A stretch of DNA of 64,000 nucleotides from Euzebya pacifica (GTDB lineage: Bacteria; Actinomycetota; Nitriliruptoria; Euzebyales; Euzebyaceae), in NCBI RefSeq assembly GCF_003344865.1, contig NZ_CP031165.1:1178001-1242000 (forward strand), given 5' to 3'. Shown here in pieces: positions 1-9,800 of this stretch. The notes under the pieces are model-generated. The model saw nothing but the letters and a program-made list of their open reading frames with translations. It ran no database searches and had not been told where the DNA came from. Every line of letters begins with the position of its first letter. Position 1 is the stretch's first letter. The translations under genes were made by a program, and so were the position numbers.

Positions 1-432
1 TGGCGGCTGAAGGCCCGTGGGTGGCGCACGCGCTACACCCCCGACGCCACCGGCCTGCACGAACGCGGTGGCCAGTTCGCCCGTCGCTCGCGGTTCGTCG
101 AACGGCTCAGCTACCGCAACTGGTTCCTCGTCGTGCTCAAGAACGACGACCCCGTGTCCCTGCTGCGCCAGGGCCACCTCTTCGCCGCCACCACGTGGCT
201 GCGAACGGTGGACATCGCCGTCACCGTGCCGTCGGCGTTCGCCCTCGCCGTCGCCGATGACGTCCGCATGGCACCTGCGTTCCTGCGCAAGCGTGCCGCC
301 ATCGATGCCCGTCGCACCGTCGACAACGCCGACATCGTGGACGAGTGGTTCGGCGACTTCGACTACCGCGCATGGTTCGCCGAACGTTTCGGCAGGTCCA
401 CGCTCGGTCGCAAGCTGCACACCACCCGCTGA
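1..432 (+). CDS. Family 2 glycosyltransferase, C-terminal fragment
   Basis: The reading frame is open from the first base and stops at 430-432, so only the last 143 residues are seen. The fragment opens with a W-R-L-x-x-R-G-W-R-x-R-Y pattern followed by a proline, an alanine and a histidine. That is the end of the GT-A catalytic domain in family 2 glycosyltransferases, where the acceptor-side D-x-x-x-x-W-R-l and the later H lie. The rest (about 110 residues) is helical and basic and carries no motif I recognise. Such enzymes move a sugar from a nucleotide or lipid donor to an envelope polymer. The start and donor specificity lie outside the window. A separate glycosyltransferase gene follows 6.4 kb downstream. 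Confidence 0.75.
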   Translation, partial: WRLKARGWRTRYTPDATGLHERGGQFARRSRFVERLSYRNWFLVVLKNDDPVSLLRQGHLFAATTWLRTVDIAVTVPSAFALAVADDVRMAPAFLRKRAAIDARRTVDNADIVDEWFGDFDYRAWFAERFGRSTLGRKLHTTR

Positions 433-556
433 CGTCGTCGGCGGGTCCCCGCCCCGGGCCGTCGGGACGGGCTGACCAGACGGGCTGGGCCTGCACCGAT
501 CGGCGTGCCGGCCCGCCTACTATCGCCAGAACTCCAACCCTCCAGGGAGCCTCGTC

Positions 557-3500
557 ATGAGCGATATCGAGTTCCGGGTCGACAAGGCCTTCTCCAGCGC
601 TGTGGAGCAGCAGCTGGACGAACAGCGAGAGATCCGTCGGCTGGTCTCCCGGGTCGACGAGAGCCTGATCGCGCTGTCCGACGGCATGGTCGACCTGTCG
701 GGACAGCTGTCCGCGGCCACCGACCGGCCCGACCGGGCCGCCGTGACGCCCGAGGACCTCGAGCAGGCCCGGCAGGAGCTGGCCGACCACATCACCCGGG
801 TGTCGGACCGCATCGGTGACGTCAGCCGCCAGCTGTCGGAACGACGGGACGACGGCGAGCTGGCCTCGACCCTCTCGGCCACCCGCGCGGACCTGCTGGA
901 GGCCATGGCACGGCTCGAACGGCAGTCCGCCCCCGTCGCCGAGGCCGTCGACGAGAGCCGCCGCGAGGTCGTCGCGGCGTTGCGTCGGATCTCCGATGTG
1001 GTGGACGCCAACCGCGACGAGGCCTGGGTCGAGGCGGTCGGCCGGCTCGACGAGGTCATCGGTGCGCTGCGAACCCAGACGGCGGACGATCGGGCGGCCA
1101 CCGAGCGGTCGGTGGACGAGCTGCGAGCCCGCGCCGAGGACGCGCTGGCGTCGATGGAGTCCGCAGCGGAGGGTCGGCTGGCCGATGCCGCCGAACGCGC
1201 CGCCGCCCGCCTGGTCGAGGTGGCCGAGGAGTCCGGTGACCGCAGCGCCACGGCGGTCCAGCAAGCGTCCATCGCGGCCGAACGTGCTGCTGCTGCGGCC
1301 TCGGAGGCCGCCGAGCGGGCCGGCGAGGCGGCCGCTGACGCCGCCCGATCCGCCGCTGCAGAGGCCAGCAGCACCATCGAGCAGGCCGCCGCGGCAGCCG
1401 CGAGCGCCGCCGAGCGGTCCTCGACCGAGGCCAGGACCGCTGTCGAGCAGGCCGCTGCGGCCGCCAGCAGCGCCGCCGAACGGGCGGCTGAGGAATCGGC
1501 GGCTGCTGCAGCGACCGCCGCCGACCGTGCGTCGGCAGCGGCCACGGAGGCCGTGCAGGCCGCCGCACGCGCGGCCGTCGAGGCCAGCGAGACGGCGTCG
1601 GCATCCGCCGAGCAGGCCGTCAGCACCGCCGCCGACGGCATGGCCGTCCTCGCCCGGGACCTGACCGACCGCAGCGGCGAAACGGTGGAGGAGGTCCGCG
1701 AGATCCACCGGGTGATCGACCTCACCGCCAAGGACATCGCCGAACGGCACGCCGACGTCGCCGACCGGCTGGCCGAGGTGGCGCAGGTGGCCAGCGCGTT
1801 GCCGCCGGAGCTGCGCGGCACCCTCGACGACATCGCCGGTCGGCTGACCGCCCTCGTCGAGCAGCAGCGCGGGGACGCCGCGGAGGCGATGGAGCGCATC
1901 GCCTCGGGCCGAGGGGCCACTCCCGAAGAGGTCCGTGCCCTCGTCGAGGACCTGACGGCCAGCATGGACCGCGCGGTCAGCGTTCGGTTCGCCGACCTCG
2001 TCGACGCCAACGCCGACGCGACCGAGACCATGCGTCGCGCCGCCTCGCGGCTGGAGGACATCGCCGGGTCCAGCGCGGCCCGGCTGGAGGACGTCAGCGC
2101 CACCAGCGCCGAGCGGTTGCACGAGCTCGTCGATGCCGTCGCCGAACGCACCGAGGCCACGACGTCCCGCAGCGTGGACCTTGTCCGCGAGGCCACCGAG
2201 GCCAACGCCCTGCGCACCGAGGCCGCGGTCGAGCAGGCGGTGTCGTCGCTGCTGGAGGCCCAGACCACCGGTTCTCGCGAGATGCGGACCGCAGCCGAGG
2301 CCCTGACCGCGTCCGCCCGGACTCTCGAGCCGACGGTCGGCGCGGCGCTGGAGGACCTGCGGACCGCGCTGCTTGCCCGCACCGACGGTGACCGCGACCA
2401 GGTCGAGGAGGCCATGGCCGCCCTGGCCGAGGCCTCCGCCGCCGCCCGCGACGGGGTGCTGAGCGCCGTCGGCCGGGCCACCGCCCGGCTGGCCGAAGCG
2501 CAGGCCGAAGGAATCGGGCAGCTGTCCGCCGTCACCGACGACCTGGGCCGGCTTCCCGAGGCGATCACCCCACCGGTGCTCGAGGCCGTCGAGCAGATGC
2601 AGGCCGGGGTCCGTGCCGCCATCCAGGAGCTGACCGAGGCGTCGGCCGAGGCCACCCGCCTGGCCCGGGCCGACCTCGAGGGGGGCGTGGCCTCGTTGCA
2701 CAGCACCCTCGAGCAACGCATCACGGAGGCAGGCGGTGAGGTGGCGAGCTCGTGGAGCCGGCTCGTCTCGGCCCAGGCCGACAGCGCCAGTCACCTCGAG
2801 GGTGCCGCGTCCAGCCTGCAGCAGGTCGCCGACCAGCTCGAGCCCGGGGTCCGTGCTGCCCTCGACGATGTCAAGACCACCCTGCTGGCCACGTCCGCGT
2901 CCGACCGAGACCGGACCGACCGGGCCCTGGGAATGCTGACCGAGGCGTCGGAGCATGCGGCGGGCCGCGTCCACCAGGCCGTCGACGGTGTTGCCGGGTC
3001 CCTCCGCGATGCGGCGGACGACGCCGCGACCAGGCTGCTGGGCGCCCAGACCGAGGGCTTGGACGCCCTCCAGGCTGCGGTCCAGGAGCTGAGCGGCGTC
3101 AGCAGCCAGATCCCCGGCGTGATGGGGGAGACCCGAACGGGCCTGCTGGACGCACTGTCGGAGGCCCGCGCCGAGATCGACGCGCTGCTCACCCGAGCCG
3201 ACGAGGCCGCCGAACGTCGCGTGGCCGCGTTGTTCAGCCAAGCATCCGACGCCATGGCCGAGCAGCTGGAGGCCCACGAACGCGCCCTGTCCGCGCGGGC
3301 GGCCGAGGTCGTGGACGCCACGGCGGGCGTCGTCCCGGGTGTCGAGGCGCTCGTGGAACGCCTGCAGCGCGAGGTCGCCGGGGTTGCCACGACCGTCCTC
3401 GGTGACCTGCAGGCCCCGCTGGCCGAAGCCGGGCGGGTCGCCGACGCAATGGAGCCCGCGCTGGCGCGGCTGGTCGAGGAGTTCCGCGAGGCCCTCACCG

Positions 3501-6349
3501 CCGAGGCCGAGCAGCACATCGTGCGGGGCGAGCAGGCCAGCACCACCCTGGTCGAGACCGCCGGCACCCTGAACCGGGCCGTCGAGTCCGTCCGCACCGA
3601 CATCCACGACCAGCTCGAGACCACCAAGGCGGTTGTGGTCGAGAGCGCCCAGACCTACCGCGTGGCCCAGGACCGCGGTGCCGAGGAGCTCCGAGCGGCC
3701 GCGGCGGCAATCGGTGAGGTCACCGAGCGCCTCCAGCCGGAGGTGGCCGCGATCGTGGAGGACCTGCGTGGCAACCTCCTGCGCGAGGCCGCTGCCGAGC
3801 GCACTCGCGCCGACGCCGGCCTCGGCATGCTCCGGGAGAGCATCGCGGGCACCATCGGCTCGCTCCAGGAGGAGCTGGCCGAGACCCGCATGTCGGCCTC
3901 CGGCGCCGCGACGGAGCTCGGCGAGGCAACCCAACGGGCCCGAGCCGCCATCGACGAAGGACTCGTCGGTGTCCGTGAGTCGCTGGCCACGGAGATGGAG
4001 GGACACCTCGCGGCGCTGTCGGAGCGGCTGTCGGCCGCAGGGACCGACACGGCCGCCCAGACCGAGGCGCTGCGCGACACGGCAGACCGCATGGTCACCG
4101 GTGTCGACCAGGCGCTGGCCGGTCTGGCCGAGGCCCTGCAGACGTCGCTGGACCGCACCCAGGAGCGGATGGCCGAGCTCCAGGCGCAGACCAACGCCGC
4201 GGCCGAAACGTTGGTCGAGCGGCTGGAGGGGAGCGGAACCGGGATCGCCTCGGAGCTCGCCACCCGGGTCGACGACGCCACCGCACGCGTGGACGAGGCC
4301 AGCATCCGTGCCGATCGTGCGGCCCAGGCCAGCAGCAAGGCCAGCGAGGACCTCGTCGCGATCGGGGCCGAGGTCGTCAGCGCGGTCCAGTCCGCCGCCG
4401 GGGACGTGACCGCGCGCCTCGGGGCGTCCGGGGAGAGCTTCGGAACGGCGGTCGAGGGGCTCCAGGCGCTCGTGGACGGCCTGACGGGTGAGGTGCGCAC
4501 GCAGGTCCAGCTGCTCGGAGAGGCCGCCGAGACGACGGCGACACGCAGCACCGGGGCCGCCGAGGCCGTCGTCGCGCAGCTGTCCAGCAGCGAGGTGACG
4601 GTCAGGGAGCAGCTCGCGCAGCTGCAGGACCTGCTGAGCCGGGTCCCCGCCGCGGTGGAGGAGTCGCTCGGCCGGGTCACCCAGACGCTGGCCGGACAGG
4701 GCAAGACGCTGGAGACGCGTGTCGAGCACCTCGCCGCCCGCGATCAGGAGACCGTCGATCGGGTCGATGTCCTCGTGCAGGACGTCACCGGCCGGCTGAC
4801 CGAGGAGTTCGGTGCAGCCCGGGATGCCATCCGTGAGACGGCCGCCCTGGAGACCGAACGCACGACGACGACCGCTGCGGCCGTCGAGGCCCAGCTCGAG
4901 CGGCTCATGGGCGAGGTGGGGGAGCAGGTGATGCAGCTCACCGACCACGTCCGCGAGCAGATCAGCTCGCGCTCCGCCGGGGACCGTGCGCTCGAGGAGC
5001 GGCTCGAGGCGCTCGGTGGACGCCTGACCACGCACATGGAGGCGCTCGAGTCCAGCGTCGCCGAGCAGGCGGCGATGGCGTCGGATCGTGTGCAGCGCGA
5101 GGACGCGCGCCTGGCCGAGCTGACCGAACAGATCGAGGGGTCGGTGCGTGCGGTGCCTGCCGACGTCGCCCGTTCCGTGCGCGAGATCGACACGTTCGTC
5201 CGTGACCGCCTGGACGAGCAGCGGCGCCTGACGGGCGGCGGGTTCGCCGAGGTCACCGCCGCCCTCGAGGTCATCCGCGCAGAGATCGCTGAGTCGTCCA
5301 GGACCGGTGGTGCCACACCTCCAGCGGTGTTCGACAGCGAGCAGTCGCCGATCGCGGCACTGATCGCTGGCATGGAGAAGCGGCTCCTCGAGGCGATGCG
5401 CGAAACCGCATCCCTCCCGGGGGCCCGGGACGTGTCGGACACGTCGGTGGAGGAAGCCATCACCCGCGTGGCCACCGCCGCGGAGGCCAGGGTGGACGCG
5501 GTCCTGCGTCGGCTGAACGGTGTCGTGGCCAAGCTCGACCAGGTCGAGGTCGCCGCCGGCAGCGGGGGGCTGGACCCGAGCGTGGTGGAGGAGCTGCGAC
5601 AGGCCGTCGCCGCCGACACCGGCACGGTGCTGGAGACCGTGTCCGCCCGTGCCGAGCAGGTCCTCGACGGTGTGGCGTCACGGGCGGAGGGTGTACTCGG
5701 CAGGCTCGACGAGGCCGAGTCGGCCCTGCGGGCATCCCTGACCGACGCGTTCCAGCACGTCCAGCTCGATGGCCTGGGCCGGCTGGACGAGGCCACGTCG
5801 CGCCTCATCGCCCTCGGCCCACGCCTGGAACGGCAGACCAACGGCCGGCTCGACGAGGTCGTGGACCGCGTCGTGACCGCCGTCGCCGACGTGGGCGAGG
5901 CCCTCGGCCGGGTCGAGCAGGTCGACCAACGCGTCGGTGAGACGGTCCGTCGTGCCCTCGAGGATGCGCGACGGGCTGCTGCGGACACCGTCGTGCCCAC
6001 CGCCGCCGCCGAGGCGGACCCGGAGCTGGCGCGCGCGGTCACCGATGCGATGCACCAGCTCCGCGGCCGAATCGACGCGCTGCAGGCCAGCGTGCTGGAG
6101 CAGGCCGAGTCCATGTCGGGCACCCGACGGGAGCGAGAGACCGCGCTGGCCGCCCTGTCGGACCGCATGACGGAGCTGATGGAACGTGTCGACCGGGTCG
6201 CGAATCGACCTGCGGCACCGAACACGGCCCCGATGGCGCCACCGGCCGCAGGCACGGGCACGAACACGGTGTGCCCCGACTGTGGCTTCGTCGCACGCAC
6301 ACCCCCCGGGCTCGCTGCCCATCGCCGCACCTGCACCGCCGGGGACTGA
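557..6349 (+). CDS. Giant alanine/glutamate-rich coiled-coil protein with C-terminal C2HC zinc finger
   Basis: 1930 residues, preceded by a good ribosome site (aggga, 10 nt before ATG). No signal peptide or membrane segment is visible, so it is probably cytoplasmic. Nearly all of it is Ala/Glu/Arg/Asp/Val helix with heptad character. Residues about 240-375 are extremely alanine-rich. A module starting Leu-Glu/Gln-Pro-x-Val and running to a Leu-Leu and a Met-Leu/Ala-Leu recurs at about residues 590, 760 and 1058, with a diverged copy near 964. After a short Pro/Ala linker the protein ends in C1906-x2-C1909-x12-H1922-x3-C1926, the spacing of a classical zinc finger with Cys for the last His. 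Long coiled coils of this kind in actinobacteria (Scy, FilP) scaffold the cell pole, but I cannot assign this one. It looks monocistronic, with a hairpin terminator after it. Confidence 0.9.
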   Translation: MSDIEFRVDKAFSSAVEQQLDEQREIRRLVSRVDESLIALSDGMVDLSGQLSAATDRPDRAAVTPEDLEQARQELADHITRVSDRIGDVSRQLSERRDDGELASTLSATRADLLEAMARLERQSAPVAEAVDESRREVVAALRRISDVVDANRDEAWVEAVGRLDEVIGALRTQTADDRAATERSVDELRARAEDALASMESAAEGRLADAAERAAARLVEVAEESGDRSATAVQQASIAAERAAAAASEAAERAGEAAADAARSAAAEASSTIEQAAAAAASAAERSSTEARTAVEQAAAAASSAAERAAEESAAAAATAADRASAAATEAVQAAARAAVEASETASASAEQAVSTAADGMAVLARDLTDRSGETVEEVREIHRVIDLTAKDIAERHADVADRLAEVAQVASALPPELRGTLDDIAGRLTALVEQQRGDAAEAMERIASGRGATPEEVRALVEDLTASMDRAVSVRFADLVDANADATETMRRAASRLEDIAGSSAARLEDVSATSAERLHELVDAVAERTEATTSRSVDLVREATEANALRTEAAVEQAVSSLLEAQTTGSREMRTAAEALTASARTLEPTVGAALEDLRTALLARTDGDRDQVEEAMAALAEASAAARDGVLSAVGRATARLAEAQAEGIGQLSAVTDDLGRLPEAITPPVLEAVEQMQAGVRAAIQELTEASAEATRLARADLEGGVASLHSTLEQRITEAGGEVASSWSRLVSAQADSASHLEGAASSLQQVADQLEPGVRAALDDVKTTLLATSASDRDRTDRALGMLTEASEHAAGRVHQAVDGVAGSLRDAADDAATRLLGAQTEGLDALQAAVQELSGVSSQIPGVMGETRTGLLDALSEARAEIDALLTRADEAAERRVAALFSQASDAMAEQLEAHERALSARAAEVVDATAGVVPGVEALVERLQREVAGVATTVLGDLQAPLAEAGRVADAMEPALARLVEEFREALTAEAEQHIVRGEQASTTLVETAGTLNRAVESVRTDIHDQLETTKAVVVESAQTYRVAQDRGAEELRAAAAAIGEVTERLQPEVAAIVEDLRGNLLREAAAERTRADAGLGMLRESIAGTIGSLQEELAETRMSASGAATELGEATQRARAAIDEGLVGVRESLATEMEGHLAALSERLSAAGTDTAAQTEALRDTADRMVTGVDQALAGLAEALQTSLDRTQERMAELQAQTNAAAETLVERLEGSGTGIASELATRVDDATARVDEASIRADRAAQASSKASEDLVAIGAEVVSAVQSAAGDVTARLGASGESFGTAVEGLQALVDGLTGEVRTQVQLLGEAAETTATRSTGAAEAVVAQLSSSEVTVREQLAQLQDLLSRVPAAVEESLGRVTQTLAGQGKTLETRVEHLAARDQETVDRVDVLVQDVTGRLTEEFGAARDAIRETAALETERTTTTAAAVEAQLERLMGEVGEQVMQLTDHVREQISSRSAGDRALEERLEALGGRLTTHMEALESSVAEQAAMASDRVQREDARLAELTEQIEGSVRAVPADVARSVREIDTFVRDRLDEQRRLTGGGFAEVTAALEVIRAEIAESSRTGGATPPAVFDSEQSPIAALIAGMEKRLLEAMRETASLPGARDVSDTSVEEAITRVATAAEARVDAVLRRLNGVVAKLDQVEVAAGSGGLDPSVVEELRQAVAADTGTVLETVSARAEQVLDGVASRAEGVLGRLDEAESALRASLTDAFQHVQLDGLGRLDEATSRLIALGPRLERQTNGRLDEVVDRVVTAVADVGEALGRVEQVDQRVGETVRRALEDARRAAADTVVPTAAAEADPELARAVTDAMHQLRGRIDALQASVLEQAESMSGTRRERETALAALSDRMTELMERVDRVANRPAAPNTAPMAPPAAGTGTNTVCPDCGFVARTPPGLAAHRRTCTAGD

Positions 6350-6375
6350 CCCTCCCGCCACCCCCGGCCGCACTC

Positions 6376-6403
6376 GCGCCCACGACGTCTCGTCGTCGGG
6401 CGC
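6376..6403 (+). terminator. Hairpin terminator after the coiled-coil gene
   Basis: GCGCCC-ACGACG at 6376-6387 pairs with CGTCG-T-CGGGCGC at 6391-6403, giving 12 base pairs with one bulged base and a TCT loop. It lies 27 bases after the stop codon. The T-run is poor (gtttacc about 10 bases later), as is common in high-GC actinobacteria. Confidence 0.6.
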
Positions 6404-6437
6404 AGGCGGCGTTTACCACACGACTGCGCCGTCGGGG

Positions 6438-6466
6438 TTGACGTTCCGCGCCGTACCGGACAGAAT
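6438..6466 (+). promoter_or_regulatory. Sigma-70-type promoter of whiB
   Basis: TTGACG at 6438-6443 and CAGAAT at 6461-6466 are separated by exactly 17 bases, and transcription would start near 6473. This gives a leader of roughly 85 bases before the whiB ATG. Confidence 0.55.
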
Positions 6467-6471
6467 TGCAC

Positions 6472-6487
6472 ACGTGTAGTTACACGT
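6472..6487. promoter_or_regulatory. Palindromic operator candidate at the whiB start site
   Basis: ACGTGTA-GT-TACACGT is a perfect 7-bp inverted repeat sitting on the predicted transcription start. It overlaps a second 8-bp palindrome (ACACGTGT at 6470-6477). The position suits a repressor or other dimeric regulator. The factor is not identifiable from the sequence. Confidence 0.45.
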
Positions 6488-6559
6488 CCGTGGCTCTGCT
6501 GAACAACTGGTGGGTCGTGGGCGTGATCCCCCGACCGGCGAAGGACGAAAGAGGCAGAC

Positions 6560-6793
6560 ATGATCGGCATCGAACAGCTGCCATGGGCGGACGACGCCAA
6601 GTGCCTTCAGGCCGAACCCGACACCTTCTTCCCCGAGAAGGGTGGGTCGACGCGAGAGGCCAAGCGGATCTGCCAGATGTGCACCGTGAAGCCCGAGTGC
6701 CTCGAGTACGCGCTGGCCAACGAGGAACGCTTCGGCATCTGGGGCGGAATGAGTGAACGGGAACGTCGCAAGCTCAAGCGACTGGCCTCCTGA
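6560..6793 (+). CDS. WhiB-family iron-sulfur regulator (WhiB2-like)
   Basis: 77 residues with the full WhiB signature: Cys15, Cys38, Cys41 and Cys47 for the [4Fe-4S] cluster, the G-I-W-G-G turn at 59-63, and a basic C-terminal tail (R-R-K-L-K-R) for DNA contact. WhiB proteins act mostly by binding region 4 of the principal sigma factor. The neighbours (glycosyltransferase, DUF5719, metallopeptidase-like, DUF3499, manB) match the surroundings of WhiB2/WhmD in mycobacteria and streptomycetes, where it controls septation, so I favour that subtype. It stands alone between two hairpins, with its own promoter and a palindrome at +1. The GAAAGAGG about 10 bases before the ATG serves as ribosome site. 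Confidence 0.93.
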   Translation: MIGIEQLPWADDAKCLQAEPDTFFPEKGGSTREAKRICQMCTVKPECLEYALANEERFGIWGGMSERERRKLKRLAS

Positions 6794-6820
6794 CCACGTC
6801 AGGGCTACCGCTGCCCCGGG

Positions 6821-6859
6821 GGGTGCGTCGATAGCCTGACCCTTCGACGCACCCTTTCT
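6821..6859 (+). terminator. Rho-independent terminator after whiB
   Basis: GGGTGCGTCGA (6821-6831) and TCGACGCACCC (6844-6854) form a perfect 11-bp stem with a 12-base loop, followed directly by TTTCT. It lies 27 bases after whiB and 25 bases before the next gene, so the downstream glycosyltransferase probably needs its own start or read-through. Confidence 0.8.
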
Positions 6860-6879
6860 CCGGGGCGTCACCGACGTTG

Positions 6880-9800
6880 ATGTCCACCCCCACCCCCACC
6901 CCCCCGTCCGACAGCGAGCCCCTGCGCTCGCCGGCGCCGCCGCGCCCGGATCCAGTCCGGCGCCCCGAGGGTCCCCCGAAGGTCCTTGCGGTCCTCGTGG
7001 CGCATGACGGCGCGGAATGGGTGCTCGGGGCGCTGCGCACGTTGCGGGCCCAGGGGTATCCCAACCTCGACGTGATCGCCGTCGACAACGCATCGACCGA
7101 CACCAGCGGTGAGCTGCTTCGCCGTCGGCTTCCCGAGGACCGGGTCGTCACGATGGAGCGCAACCAGGGCTTCGGTCGGGCCGTCGTGGCCGCGCTGCGC
7201 GCCACCGAGGACGAGGACATCGACTACGTCCTGCTGGTGCACGACGACATGGCCCTGATGCCCGACGCCGTCCAGTGGTTGGTCGGTGCGATGGAGGAGG
7301 ACCCCTCCCTCGCGATCGTGGGGCCCAAGCTGCGCGAATGGGCTGACGACCCGTTGCTGCAGCAGGTCGGCATGAGCGCCGACGCCTTCGGTCGGGCCGA
7401 GGACCGCCTCGATGCCGACGAGCTGGACCAGGGCCAGCACGACTCCCGTGGCGACGTGCTGTGGGTGTCCTCCGCCGGCATGCTGCTGCGCCGCGACGCG
7501 CTCGCCACCCTGGGTGGCTTCGATTCCCGCTTCGACCAGTTCCGCGACGACATGGACCTGTGCTGGCGGGCGTGGGTGACCGGTCGGCGTGTTGCCGTCG
7601 TCCCGTCTGCCGTGGGGTACCACCTGGCGGCATCTGCCCATCACGTCAAGGGCCGCCGCAGCCCGGAGGAGGCGCGCTACCGCATCGAGCGGCACACGCT
7701 CGCCTCGATGCTGAAGAACTACTCGGGCCGTCGCCTGGCGTGGGTCCTGCCACTCGGCGCGCTGATCGACGTCCTGCGCATCCTCGGCCTCGTGCTGTCC
7801 CGGCGCTTCGCCGAGGGCTTCGCGATGGTCCGCGCCTACCTGTGGAACCTGGCGCAGCTGCCGGCGACGCTTCGCCGCCGCCGTGCCGTGCAGGCCGCGC
7901 GCCGCCAGCCCGACTCGCGCTTGTCCAGCCTGTTCACGCCGGGCCTGCCGCGCCTGCGCCGCTACGGCGAGTCGATCATGGAGCTTGCCTCCGGCGACTC
8001 GACCCAAGCCCTTGTCGATGCCGACGACGTCACGGTCGCGCGAGTCGACCCCCTGGCCGACCAACCCGTCCAACGGTTCCTGCGTGACCGGCCGTTGGTC
8101 CTGCTGGGCATCCCCCTGCTGCTGGCCTTCCTCGTGTCCCTCAGCGGATTCCTGGGCGAGGGTCAGCTGGTCGGCGGCGAGATCTCGCCCTGGCCCGAGG
8201 ATGCGACGGCCTTCCTGCAGTCCTACCTCAGCCCGTGGGGTGGCGAGCCGCTGGCGTCTGCGTCCTTCCCGTCTCCGGTCCAGGCGGTCCTGGGGATCCT
8301 CTCCACCCTGCTCGGCAGCGCCTGGCTGGCCCAACGGGTGCTCGTCTTCGGGTTGATCCCGCTGGCGTTCGTCGTCACCCTGCGCGCCGGCCGGCTGGTG
8401 ACCAGCCGCCCGTGGCCGCGCGTCATCGGCGCCGCCGTGTACGTGACCTCCCCGGTCGTGCTCGGCTCGCTCGGCGAGGGCCGCTACGGCGTGGCGGTCG
8501 TGTCGACGCTGCTGCCCGGGATCGTCTCGCTGGTCATCCGCGCGACCGACCCCTCGACGAACCGCGGTGTGGCGTGGCGCAGCACGGCGCTGCTGTCCCT
8601 CGCCGTCCTCCTGGCCCTCGGCTCGGCGCCCGTCGAGGGATTGCTGGCGCCGGCAGTGGTGCTCGTCGGCATGGTGGTCGCGTTGCTGCGCGGCTGGATC
8701 CGACCGTTGCTCCGCTTGGCCGTGGGTGGCGCCAGCGCCGTCGTCATGCTCGCACCCTGGCTGTTCGACGTCATCCGTGACGGAGGACCCTCCGGGGGGA
8801 CGCTGGCCACCGACGGCGGGCCTCCCGCCATCCTCGGGCTGCCGCTGTGGCAGGCGATCGTGGGTCAGCCCCGCATCGTCGACGGACTCGACGGAGCCCT
8901 CGGCTGGACCATGCTCGCCATCCCCGGCGCCATCCTGCTCGGCGCCCTCGTCGTCGGGATGCGGGCCCGTCCGCTGATCACCGGGGCGCTCGTCCTGCTG
9001 GTCGTCACCTCCGGGGCCGCGGGCTGGGCCGCGTCGTTCTACCGGTTGCCCCTCGTCTGGCCGCCGGCCCTCCTGCTGCCCGGCGCAGTGGCCCTGGCCG
9101 TCCTGGCCATGATCGTTGCCCGGTGGTCCACGGAGACCCTGCTCGCAAGCGACTTCGGCGCGGGCCAGGTCGGCACGGGTGTTGCCGCGATGGGCATCGC
9201 CGTCGGTCTGGTCGCCGGCATCGTCCTGCTGGCAGGCGGCCCCTGGATCGAGCTGCGCCAGGACCCCCAGCTGCTGCCGGCGTTCATCGGCGCCGACGTC
9301 GACCAGCTGGGCGAGTACCGCGTCCTGCTGCTGGACCGGGCCGAGGACGGCACCGTGCGCTGGGAGGTCACGGGCGCACAGGGGCCGACGATGGTGTCCT
9401 TCGGCACCATCCGCAACGAATCGCTGACCCGCCTGCTCGACACCACCGTCACCCAGGCTGTTGCGGGCGTCGGCGACTCGCCCGGGGCCGTGCTGGGCCT
9501 GCTCAACGTTCGCTACGTGGTGCTGCTGGCCCCCGATGCGGAGATCCAGGCCTCCCTCGCCGGCCAACGCGCCCTCGAGCCCCTGCCGTCCACCGCCGCG
9601 GTCGCCTATCGCGTCAGCAGCTGGCTGCCCCGCGCCAGCGTCGTGCCGGATCCCGCCGCCTCCCAGCTGCTGGCCTCCGGCCTGCCCAGCTTCGGGAACC
9701 GCACCGCCGAGGGTGCCCTCGTGCACGTCGGACCCGGTGAGTACAGCGGTGGCACCGGTGGTGCCACCGACGGCCTGCTGGTCCTCTCCGAGGCCGACTC

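Noticed and set aside
221-5035. A 1604-codon open frame on the minus strand opposite the giant coiled-coil gene
   Set aside because: It is rich in G, R, L and H and mirrors the Ala/Glu codon pattern of the plus strand. The plus frame has a ribosome site, heptads and a zinc finger.
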